Source: CAILDB01 sp049695975
Lineage (GTDB): Bacteria; Patescibacteriota; Minisyncoccia; Phycocordibacterales; GWA1-40-21
Length of the DNA stretch: 64,000 bases
Assembly: GCA_049695975.1 (NCBI GenBank)
Contig: JBAVTE010000009.1
Location: forward strand, 6,890 to 70,889
Reading direction: 5' to 3'
Below, one piece after another: positions 16,090 to 22,902 of the stretch (its first letter is position 1; each line of letters begins with the position of its first letter). A program made the translations under genes and the position numbers. Below the pieces are notes generated by a model, which worked only from the letters and a program-made list of their open reading frames with translations, had not been told where the DNA came from and did not search any database.

Positions 16090-16668
16090 ATGACATTAAA
16101 AAGATTAGACGCAAAAAATTTACAAAAGAATACAGAAAATGTGACAGGACTTCACCCCGAGATAGTTGGCGATTTCAATGACATAAAAGGAGATGTTTCC
16201 AAAATAAGAGGAAATATAACTATTCACAAAATAAAAGGTGATGTTTCAAATATAGCTGGCGACATTAGCGGGCTTTCTGGCGATGTTAGCAATATTCTTG
16301 GTGATGTAACAAATATAAAAGGTGATATGACAAACCTTAGCGGAGATATGAGTGACCTTTCTGCAGACTTTAGTTCTACTATAGGTGATGTCTCAAATAT
16401 CAGTGGTTCTGTCAAAAATATCAGAGGCAATGTCAGTAAAATTGAAGGAGATGTATCAAATATTCTCGGAAATGTTTCAAACATCAAAGGTGATGTTACA
16501 AACCTTGTAGGCAATGTAACAAACATAAAAGGTTATGTCAGTAATATCAGAGGCAATGTTACAAATGTTTCTGGAGATGTCACAAACATCTACGGCGATG
16601 TCACTGGGGTTGAAGGAGACACGACAGGTATGTCTGGCAATATTGAGGAGTTATTAAAAATTAAGTAA
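16090..16668 (+). CDS. glycine-heptad tandem repeat protein
   Basis: From the ATG at 16090 the protein is 192 aa. After about 25 residues it is built almost entirely of 7-residue repeats of the form G-[DN]-[VI]-[ST]-[NKG]-[IL]-x, roughly 23 units, ending in EELLKIK. One unit has nine residues and one replaces Gly by Ala. No signal peptide or membrane segment is present from this start, so it is probably cytoplasmic. The regular spacing of Gly, Val/Ile and Ile/Leu suggests a repetitive beta-solenoid or fibre rather than a coiled coil, but I do not recognise a named family. The upstream start at 15958 overlaps xfp and is unlikely. Confidence 0.75.
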   Translation: MTLKRLDAKNLQKNTENVTGLHPEIVGDFNDIKGDVSKIRGNITIHKIKGDVSNIAGDISGLSGDVSNILGDVTNIKGDMTNLSGDMSDLSADFSSTIGDVSNISGSVKNIRGNVSKIEGDVSNILGNVSNIKGDVTNLVGNVTNIKGYVSNIRGNVTNVSGDVTNIYGDVTGVEGDTTGMSGNIEELLKIK

Positions 16669-16803
16669 AAGATAGTGTGTTAAGAAAAGTCTTTAATATT
16701 TTAACTAAGCCTACTGATCCACTTTAGAAACATGAGTTTCTAAAATTAATTGTTAACCTATTCCTTTTTAATTAAAAATATGCTTTAATAGAAACTCGGA
16801 TAT

Positions 16804-16820
16804 GCGCTTCGGCGCTTTTT
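16804..16820 (+). terminator. terminator downstream of the heptad-repeat gene
   Basis: GCGC-TTCG-GCGC with a stable UUCG tetraloop is followed by five T. It lies 135 nt after the repeat-protein stop and just before the typA palindrome. The intervening bases 16669-16803 show nothing else. Confidence 0.65.
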
Positions 16821-16825
16821 ATTAT

Positions 16826-16860
16826 CCAGCCCAATTTTTTGCGGCAAAAAATTGGGCTGG
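16826..16860. repeat. 16-bp palindrome upstream of typA, dispersed core
   Basis: A 16-bp perfect stem (16826-16841 with 16845-16860) with a 3-nt loop ends 14 nt before the typA ATG. No T-run follows. The central 21 bp (16833-16853) reappears, in the other orientation, inside the UvrD-like gene at 24405-24425. Confidence 0.85.
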
Positions 16861-16874
16861 GAAAACATATAATT

Positions 16875-18677
16875 ATGGAAATCAGAAACATAGCAATTAT
16901 CGCCCACGTGGACCACGGAAAGACCACACTTACAGATGCTCTCATGAAGCAAAGTGGTGTTAATATGGAAGGCCTTACCATGGACTCAAACTCTCTAGAA
17001 CAAGAGCGTGGTATTACTATTTATGCCAAAAATACTTCTGTTTTCTACAAAGGCACAAAAATAAATATTGTAGATACTCCCGGGCACGCTGACTTCGGCT
17101 CTGAAGTTGAACGAGTTATCAAGTCAATTGACTCTGTCATTCTCGTCGTGGACGCTCAAGAAGGTCCAATGCCTCAAACAAAATTTGTATTAAAAAAATC
17201 ATTAGAAATTGGGCTTAAGCCTATCGTTGTAATAAATAAAATAGACAAGTCAGCAGCAAGACCCGAAGAAGCTCACGAAAAAGTGTTGGAGCTCTTTATG
17301 GAACTCGGGGCAAACAACGAACAGCTCGATTTTCAAATTATTTATGCTATCGGAAGAAATGGTGTTGCAATGAAAAATCTTGGTGATGAACAAAAAGATC
17401 TTACTCCCCTTCTCGATTGTATTTTAGAAAATGTTAAACCAGCAGAAAATAAAGAGGATGAACCTCTAAAAGCTCAGATTTTTAATCTTGCTTACGACAA
17501 CTTCCTCGGACGACTTGCTATTGCAAGAATTTACGAAGGTAAAATAAAAGATGGTCAAACTATTTTTACAAAAACACCAGACGGAAAAACCAAAAAATTT
17601 CGCATTACCAAACTTTACACTTTCAATGGAATGACCAAAGAAGCAGTAGAAGAAGCACCTTGTGGAGATATTGTAATGGTTGCAGGAATTTCAGATGCAT
17701 TTATCGGAGAAACAATTGTAGAAAATAATGAGCAAATTCCCCTCCCTTCTATTCCAATAGATGAGCCAACTATTTCTCTAAACTTTTTAGTCAATGATTC
17801 CCCTTTTGCAGGAAGAGAAGGCAAATTTGTAACAGGACGACAAATACGAGAAAGACTAGAAAAAGAACTCGAAGTAAATGTTGGACTAAAAATCGATTTC
17901 AGTTCCGAACCACTTTTGGTCTACGGACGAGGTGAGCTTCACATTGCTATCCTTCTTGAAAATATGAGAAGAGAAGGTTATGAACTTCAAGTCTCTCAAC
18001 CACAAGCAATCTCAAAAGAAGAAAATGGTGTAAAAACAGAACCATTTGAAGAAGTGACGATAGATGTACCTGAAGAATATTCTGGAAATGTGATAGATAA
18101 AATAGGTAGGAGAAAAGGAATAATGACCGAAATGAAACAAAAAGAAGGACACTGCCGAATAATATTTGATGTACCTACTAGAGGTCTTCTCGGATACCGC
18201 GGACAGTTTGTAGTAGATACTAGAGGTGAAGGAATTCTCTGTTCTAGATTTGTCGGATTTAAACCTTATGCTGGAGAAATACGAAAACAAGAATATGGTT
18301 CTATGACTTCCATGGCTTCTGGAAAAGCTTTGGCATTTTCACTATGGAATTTACAAGAAAGAGGTTCTATTTACATTGACCCAGCAACTGAGGTCTATGA
18401 GGGAATGGTCATTGGAAATGTTACAAAAGGTGATGAAATGGATGTAAATCCAACAAAAGGAAAGGCTCTTACAAATATGAGAAAAACTAGTTCAGACGAA
18501 GCGATATATCTTACTCCACCACTTCGTCTTGATATTGAAAGAGGCCTTGAAATTATGAGACACGATGAACTTTTAGAAATTACACCAAAAAATGTAAGAC
18601 TTAGAAAAAAGAACCTTACCGATGTTGAGAGAAAAAGAAATGAAAGAAGTCAGACAAAGAAGTTGAATGATTTATAA
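16875..18677 (+). CDS. typA: translational GTPase TypA/BipA
   Basis: Ribosome-associated GTPase of the EF-G superfamily with roles in ribosome assembly and stress or cold growth. G1 motif AHVDHGKTT (10-18), G3 DTPGHADFG, G4 NKID are all present, followed by the EF-G-like beta-barrel, domain III/V and the BipA-specific C-terminal region (GKALTNMRKTSSDEAIYLTPP). At 600 aa the length is standard. I chose the ATG at 16875 (MEIRNIAIIAHVDHGKTT) because the upstream frame start at 16839 lies within the palindrome. The gene ends at a strong bidirectional terminator. Confidence 0.96.
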   Translation: MEIRNIAIIAHVDHGKTTLTDALMKQSGVNMEGLTMDSNSLEQERGITIYAKNTSVFYKGTKINIVDTPGHADFGSEVERVIKSIDSVILVVDAQEGPMPQTKFVLKKSLEIGLKPIVVINKIDKSAARPEEAHEKVLELFMELGANNEQLDFQIIYAIGRNGVAMKNLGDEQKDLTPLLDCILENVKPAENKEDEPLKAQIFNLAYDNFLGRLAIARIYEGKIKDGQTIFTKTPDGKTKKFRITKLYTFNGMTKEAVEEAPCGDIVMVAGISDAFIGETIVENNEQIPLPSIPIDEPTISLNFLVNDSPFAGREGKFVTGRQIRERLEKELEVNVGLKIDFSSEPLLVYGRGELHIAILLENMRREGYELQVSQPQAISKEENGVKTEPFEEVTIDVPEEYSGNVIDKIGRRKGIMTEMKQKEGHCRIIFDVPTRGLLGYRGQFVVDTRGEGILCSRFVGFKPYAGEIRKQEYGSMTSMASGKALAFSLWNLQERGSIYIDPATEVYEGMVIGNVTKGDEMDVNPTKGKALTNMRKTSSDEAIYLTPPLRLDIERGLEIMRHDELLEITPKNVRLRKKNLTDVERKRNERSQTKKLNDL

Positions 18678-18686
18678 AACAAAAAA

Positions 18687-18712
18687 ACACCCACAGAAAG
18701 TGGGTGTTTTTT
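18687..18712. terminator. bidirectional terminator between typA and the RRM gene
   Basis: CACCCAC-AGAAA-GTGGGTG (18688-18706) is flanked by an A-run on the left and a T-run on the right, so it works for typA on plus and for the RRM gene on minus. Confidence 0.85.
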
Positions 18713-18729
18713 GTTTTGAGAAGAAGATA

Positions 18730-19026
18730 TTATCTTCCTCCTCTGTAACCTCCTCTATCTCCTCTGTCTTGTCTTGGTTCGAGTGGCTTTGCTTCATTGA
18801 CGATAAGCTTTCTTCCATCCATTTCAACACCGTTAAGTGTTTGAATAGCTGTATCAGCTTCATTATCATTAGTCATAGACACAAAACCGAAACCTCTGGA
18901 TCGACCAGTCATCTTATCCATGATGATATTGGCGGATTCAACGGCTCCAACTTTTGAGAAGTAGTCCTTCAAAGATGCATCTGTTGCACCGTATGAAAGG
19001 TTACCTATATATAATTTCTTTGCCAT
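18730..19026 (-). CDS. small RRM-type RNA-binding protein with Arg/Gly tail
   Basis: A single RNA-recognition motif covers residues 3-80: RNP2 is LYIGNL (5-10) and RNP1 is RGFGFVSM (44-51). The C-terminus (RQDRGDRGGYRGGR) is an RGG-like tail that can bind RNA nonspecifically. This architecture is that of the small glycine-rich RNA-binding proteins of bacteria, some of which are cold-induced. It probably acts as an RNA chaperone. It has its own promoter and an unusually long 5' leader of about 90 nt in a genome where several genes look leaderless, which suggests post-transcriptional control. Confidence 0.93.
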   Translation of the reverse strand: MAKKLYIGNLSYGATDASLKDYFSKVGAVESANIIMDKMTGRSRGFGFVSMTNDNEADTAIQTLNGVEMDGRKLIVNEAKPLEPRQDRGDRGGYRGGR

Positions 19027-19028
19027 TT

Positions 19029-19078
19029 GTTTGAGCTTGAAATATTCTACTAAATTCGCAGAACGACCTGTCTCAAAC
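19029..19078 (-). promoter_or_regulatory. 5' leader stem in the RRM gene mRNA
   Basis: GTTTGAG and CTCAAAC (19072-19078 and 19029-19035) can pair over 7 bp. The 3' arm lies directly before the ATG at 19026, so folding could limit ribosome access. No known riboswitch is recognised. Confidence 0.4.
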
Positions 19079-19121
19079 GGCTAAGAAAACTTAAACCTAC
19101 GAGAACTTGTACTGCATAAAT

Positions 19122-19150
19122 AGTATAGCACATATCAATAAATAATGCAA
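19122..19150 (-). promoter_or_regulatory. promoter of the RRM gene
   Basis: TTGCAT (19145-19150, minus strand) and TATACT (19122-19127) are 17 nt apart, a good sigma-70 promoter. It gives a leader of about 90 nt. Confidence 0.7.
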
Positions 19151-19175
19151 GTCAAGATGTTGATAATAAGATAAC

Positions 19176-19204
19176 TTGTGAAAATAGCATATTTTGTATA
19201 GAAT
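19176..19204 (+). promoter_or_regulatory. promoter of hisS, near-leaderless
   Basis: TTGTGA (19176-19181) and TAGAAT (19199-19204) are 17 nt apart; the -10 box ends 8 nt before the hisS ATG. Confidence 0.6.
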
Positions 19205-19212
19205 TAACATAA

Positions 19213-20529
19213 ATGTCAGAAAAAAGTAAAAATGTAAGTACAGAGCCGTATAAAGGAGTAAGGGATTTTTATCCTACCGATATGGCAGTGCAAAATTACA
19301 TATTTAAAGTAATGAAAGAAACAGTTGAAGGTTTTGGTTATTCTGAATACGGAGCGTCTGTACTTGAGCCAGCAGATCTTTACAAAGCAAAATCTGGAGA
19401 AGAAATTGTAAATGAGCAAACGTACACATTTACAGACAAAGGTGACCGCGAGGTCTCTCTCCGCCCAGAAATGACTCCGACAGTTGCAAGAATGATTGCA
19501 GGAAAACTTAAAGAGCTTGCCATACCTTTACGATGGTATTCCATTCCAAATCTTTTTCGCTATGAAAAACCACAGAGAGGACGCACTCGTGAACATTGGC
19601 AACTCAATGTAGATATTTTTGGCGTAAAATCCATTGAAGCAGAAGTAGAGGTTATTTCCATTGCTTCACAGGTTCTGAAAAATTTTGGACTCAAAGATTC
19701 CAATTTTGAAATTAGAATAAATAGTCGAAAAATAATTAACTACATTTTAAAAGATCTTTTTTCTTTACATGAAAATACCATACAAAAAGTTTCTAAGCTC
19801 ATAGACAAGAAAGATAAGATGAAAGATGGAGAGTTTACGAAAGCTATAGAAGAAATGATCCCTGAAAGAAGCTCCGAATTTATCACCCTCATCAATTCTA
19901 AAAACTTTGAAGAATTTATTTCTCATCTGCCACAAACTGCCGAAGAAAATGAGGGTGTTAAAGAAATCAAAAAACTCATTGGACGACTTGAGGAAATTGG
20001 TATTACAAATGCAGTATTCTGCCAGGCTCTGATGCGTGGTTTTGACTATTATACCGGAATTGTATTTGAAGTGTATGATACAAACCCCGACAACAGACGA
20101 TCTGTCTTTGGAGGCGGAAGATATGATGATTTGCTGGATATTTTTGACAAAGAGAAAGTTCCGGCCTGCGGATTTGGTGCAGGTGATGTGATTATCAGAG
20201 ATATTTTGGAGACATATGGTTTAATGCCGAAGTTCCCTGCTCCAGCAGACATTTACATTTGTGTTATGAACGAGACTTCAATCGGCTTTGCCCAAGATCT
20301 AGCCCAATCTCTACGAGAAAGGAAAATCAGAACTTCTGTTGATTTTTCATTCCGAAAAGTAGGAGACCAAATAAAATACGCCGATAAAAATAAAATTCCT
20401 TTTGTTATCTGTATCGGCGAAGAAGAAGTTAAAACCGGTAAATTTAAAGTCAAAAATCTTTCAACAGGTGAACAAACAGAATTTGACGATTTAGAAATGG
20501 AAAAAGTCCAAAAAATAGTTAGAAATTAA
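19213..20529 (+). CDS. hisS: histidyl-tRNA synthetase
   Basis: HisRS charges tRNA-His. Class II motif 2 (RWYSIPNLFRYEKPQRGRTREHWQLNVDIFG) and the two histidine-specific motifs are visible: LMRGFDYYTGIVFE and the GGGRYDDLL block. The C-terminal anticodon-binding domain occupies about residues 340-438. Length of 438 is typical. It begins with a promoter almost on top of the start codon. The exonuclease gene follows 88 nt downstream. Confidence 0.96.
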   Translation: MSEKSKNVSTEPYKGVRDFYPTDMAVQNYIFKVMKETVEGFGYSEYGASVLEPADLYKAKSGEEIVNEQTYTFTDKGDREVSLRPEMTPTVARMIAGKLKELAIPLRWYSIPNLFRYEKPQRGRTREHWQLNVDIFGVKSIEAEVEVISIASQVLKNFGLKDSNFEIRINSRKIINYILKDLFSLHENTIQKVSKLIDKKDKMKDGEFTKAIEEMIPERSSEFITLINSKNFEEFISHLPQTAEENEGVKEIKKLIGRLEEIGITNAVFCQALMRGFDYYTGIVFEVYDTNPDNRRSVFGGGRYDDLLDIFDKEKVPACGFGAGDVIIRDILETYGLMPKFPAPADIYICVMNETSIGFAQDLAQSLRERKIRTSVDFSFRKVGDQIKYADKNKIPFVICIGEEEVKTGKFKVKNLSTGEQTEFDDLEMEKVQKIVRN

Positions 20530-20617
20530 TTGATCATAATTGCGAGGTGATTTCGGACAAAGCAATCTAAAAGTAGAACCAGATTGCTTCAAGATTACCA
20601 CCAAAAAAACAAACAAA

Positions 20618-21199
20618 ATGCTTAAAATAGTATTTGACCTCGAAACAAGTAATATTTTTGATGATATAGCTAGTAATGATCCGTCTTTGCTTGATATGTC
20701 TGTATGCTGTATTTATAACTATGAAACTGATGAGTATTCTAGCTTTACAAAAGAACAGCTCAAAGACCTTTGGCCTATTATTGAAAAAGCTGATGTCCTT
20801 ATTGGATACAATTCCGATCATTTTGATATTCCCCTTCTTGGTAAATATTACTCTGGAGATCTAACCAAAATAAAAAGTGTGGATATAATGAAAGATATTA
20901 AGAAATCCTTAGGAAGAAGAATCAAACTCGATACTATTGCAGAAGCGACTCTCGGCAAAAATAAAATCGGTCACGGAATAGAAGCGACCATCTGGTGGAA
21001 AAATGGCGAGTACGAAAAAGTGATTGAATATTGCAAAGAAGATGTCAAAATCACAAAAGAAATTTACGAATATGCTCTCAAAAATGGTATTTTAAAATAC
21101 AAAGACAAAGACGGTGGAGAAATAAAAGAAATTAAGATAGACACTTCAAACTGGGAAAAGAAAAATGAGTCAATAATTACCCATACTTTGTTTGGATAA
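20618..21199 (+). CDS. DEDDy-type 3'-5' exonuclease/RNase H-like protein
   Basis: A 193-aa protein of the DnaQ-like ribonuclease H fold. Exo I is FDLETS (Asp7, Glu9), Exo II is IGYNSDHFDIPLL, and Exo III is YCKEDVKIT with Tyr four residues before Asp, which makes it DEDDy. It resembles the predicted YprB-like or helicase-associated exonuclease family. The likely substrate is DNA or RNA 3' ends, but this cannot be decided. I start at the ATG at 20618 (MLKIVFDLETS); the upstream frame to 20540 adds 26 residues without homology to the fold. Converges with uppP (2-nt gap). Confidence 0.8.
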   Translation: MLKIVFDLETSNIFDDIASNDPSLLDMSVCCIYNYETDEYSSFTKEQLKDLWPIIEKADVLIGYNSDHFDIPLLGKYYSGDLTKIKSVDIMKDIKKSLGRRIKLDTIAEATLGKNKIGHGIEATIWWKNGEYEKVIEYCKEDVKITKEIYEYALKNGILKYKDKDGGEIKEIKIDTSNWEKKNESIITHTLFG

Positions 21200-21201
21200 T
21201 A

Positions 21202-22074
21202 TTACAATAAAATCAAAATCAGAATTGCTAATATAACACGATAATACACAAAGACATTTAACTTATGGCTTTTGAGGAACCTAAGCAGATAGTGGACAAC
21301 AACGAGTCCAGTGACAAATGCAACAAGCGAACCAACGAGGAGCGGTAGGCCAAGCCCACCGAGCTCATGCGAATGAATAAGTTCAAAAAGTTTTAGAAGG
21401 CCAGAGCCGATGATGATGGGTATTGAAAGTAAAAAGGAAAAACGCGCTGCCTGCTCTCTGGTCAGACCCATAAAAAGTCCGCCGGAAATGGTAGCACCCG
21501 ATCGAGAAAAACCGGGAAGAAGCGAGAGGCATTGAAAAAAACCGATAGCAATTCCCTTTTTAATTGTTAAAGAAGACTGGATTGCTCCGTCTTCGCTTGC
21601 AATGACGGGAGAAGTAGAGAGAACAGATAAATGTTTTGAATAAAGTTCTGCGAGGTACATTACAATACTTCCAGCAATAAGAACATATGCTACGAGGTGT
21701 AAATTTCGAAAAATTGTATCCATTTGTTTTTGTAAAAGAAGTCCGCCGACAACCGCGGGGATTGTACCTAAGATAATTGCCAAAATTAAAGTTCTGGATT
21801 GCTTCGTTTCACTCTCAATAACAGAAGGGATGGACCCCGATCTTCGTCGAAATGTCAAAAAAGAGAAAAAAGTTTTTATTAAATTCCAAATATCTTTCCA
21901 AAAATATACTACAAGGGCAAGTCCTGTCGCAAGCTGAAGCACTGCATCAAAAGATAAATCAAAATTAGTCTTCATCCCCAAAATATCTCTAATTAGTATT
22001 AAGTGTCCCGAAGAAGAAATCGGCAAAAACTCTGTAATTCCCTCAGTAAATCCTAAAATTATTAAATCTAACAT
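21202..22074 (-). CDS. uppP: undecaprenyl-diphosphatase UppP/BacA with two repeat-derived loops
   Basis: Membrane phosphatase that recycles undecaprenyl pyrophosphate for peptidoglycan and surface glycan synthesis. It has the catalytic motifs EGITEFLPISSSGHL near the N-terminus and PGFSRSGATISGG, and about eight membrane segments. At 290 aa it is longer than the usual 260-275. Two cytoplasmic or periplasmic loops (SIPSVIESETKQSRT and SPVIASEDGAIQSS) are encoded by copies of a repeat that looks like the widespread GGATTGCTTCG...CAATGACGGG intergenic palindrome. Both are in frame and leave the catalytic motifs intact, so the enzyme should be active. Confidence 0.94.
   Translation of the reverse strand: MLDLIILGFTEGITEFLPISSSGHLILIRDILGMKTNFDLSFDAVLQLATGLALVVYFWKDIWNLIKTFFSFLTFRRRSGSIPSVIESETKQSRTLILAIILGTIPAVVGGLLLQKQMDTIFRNLHLVAYVLIAGSIVMYLAELYSKHLSVLSTSPVIASEDGAIQSSLTIKKGIAIGFFQCLSLLPGFSRSGATISGGLFMGLTREQAARFSFLLSIPIIIGSGLLKLFELIHSHELGGLGLPLLVGSLVAFVTGLVVVHYLLRFLKSHKLNVFVYYRVILAILILILL
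21577..21610 (-). repeat. in-frame dispersed repeat copy 1 in uppP
   Basis: On the plus strand it reads CTGGATTGCTCCGTCTTCGC then TTGCAATGACGGGA, matching the common bacterial 'cgtcattgcgagcgaagcgaagcaatccag' type repeat from memory. It encodes SPVIASEDGAIQSS in a loop before the second catalytic motif. Confidence 0.7.
21794..21849 (-). repeat. in-frame dispersed repeat copy 2 in uppP (degenerate)
   Basis: Begins CTGGATTGCTTCG like copy 1, in the same orientation, and continues through a degenerate CAATAACAG and GGGATGGACCCCGATCTTCG. It encodes RRRSGSIPSVIESETKQS in the loop following the second membrane segment. Confidence 0.6.
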
Positions 22075-22145
22075 AAAAACATTATAGCATTATTTGTGTT
22101 ATATGATAGAATGTGATTATTATAAATTAATAAAGGTAAAAAAAT

Positions 22146-22901
22146 ATGAATAAATATTTAACACCAATAGCAATAGTGATAGTTGGAATATTGATTGCCG
22201 GATCGATTTTTCTTACAAGTAAAATCAAAACAAATACCCCAGTAGACACCAATATATCACCCGCAGTTTCTGTAGTCACACCTGTAAATGAAAAAGATCA
22301 CATACTAGGCAATCCTCAAGCAAGTATTGTTGTCGTAGAATATGGTGATACAGAATGTCCTCCTTGTAAAATGTTCCATACAGTTATGAATCAAGTAATA
22401 GATAATTATGGAAAAACAGGACAGGTTGCTTGGGTCTTCAGACACTCTCCAATCGTTGGTTTGCATTCAAAAGCCCCAAAAGAAGCCGAGGCTACAGAAT
22501 GTGCCACACTCCTCGGTGGAAAAGATATGTTTTGGAAATATATAGATCAAATCTACACAATCACTCCTGGAAATAATGGTTTGGATCCAGCAGAACTTCC
22601 AAAAATTGCGACCTCTTTAGGCCTTGATGTCACAAAGTTTAATACTTGTCTTTCATCTGGTTCACAAAAATCAATAGTGGATCAGGATTTGGCTGATGCA
22701 CTAAAAATTACAGGTGGACAATTGGGCACCCCACATATAGAAATGATATTAAAGAATGCTCTTACAAATGAAAAAGTTACAGACATCGGAACAAACTTTG
22801 GAAACAGCATAAATATTGGATCCGACCGAAAACACATTAGTTTTGGTGGTGCTTATCCATATGATGCATTTAAGTTTCTTATAGATCTTATATTAAAGTA
22901 A
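22146..22901 (+). CDS. DsbA-family thiol-disulfide oxidoreductase, membrane-anchored
   Basis: An N-terminal membrane anchor (residues 5-23) leads to an extracytoplasmic thioredoxin-fold domain. The active site is C71-PP-C74 in EYGDTECPPCKMF, and the cis-proline loop is LGTPHIEM. Inserted helical region and C-terminal strands follow the DsbA/DsbG pattern (often called DSBA-like thioredoxin, Thioredoxin_4). It should introduce or shuffle disulfides in exported proteins; the Cys-bounded PKD domains encoded at 8377 and 41784 are plausible substrates. The start has an AAAGG ribosome-binding site 9 nt upstream. Confidence 0.9.
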   Translation: MNKYLTPIAIVIVGILIAGSIFLTSKIKTNTPVDTNISPAVSVVTPVNEKDHILGNPQASIVVVEYGDTECPPCKMFHTVMNQVIDNYGKTGQVAWVFRHSPIVGLHSKAPKEAEATECATLLGGKDMFWKYIDQIYTITPGNNGLDPAELPKIATSLGLDVTKFNTCLSSGSQKSIVDQDLADALKITGGQLGTPHIEMILKNALTNEKVTDIGTNFGNSINIGSDRKHISFGGAYPYDAFKFLIDLILK

Positions 22902-22902
22902 A

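Noticed and set aside
16180..16650. Possible CRISPR or minisatellite from the 21-nt periodicity
   Set aside because: The periodicity is explained by the translated 7-residue repeats; units are degenerate and contiguous, with no unique spacers.
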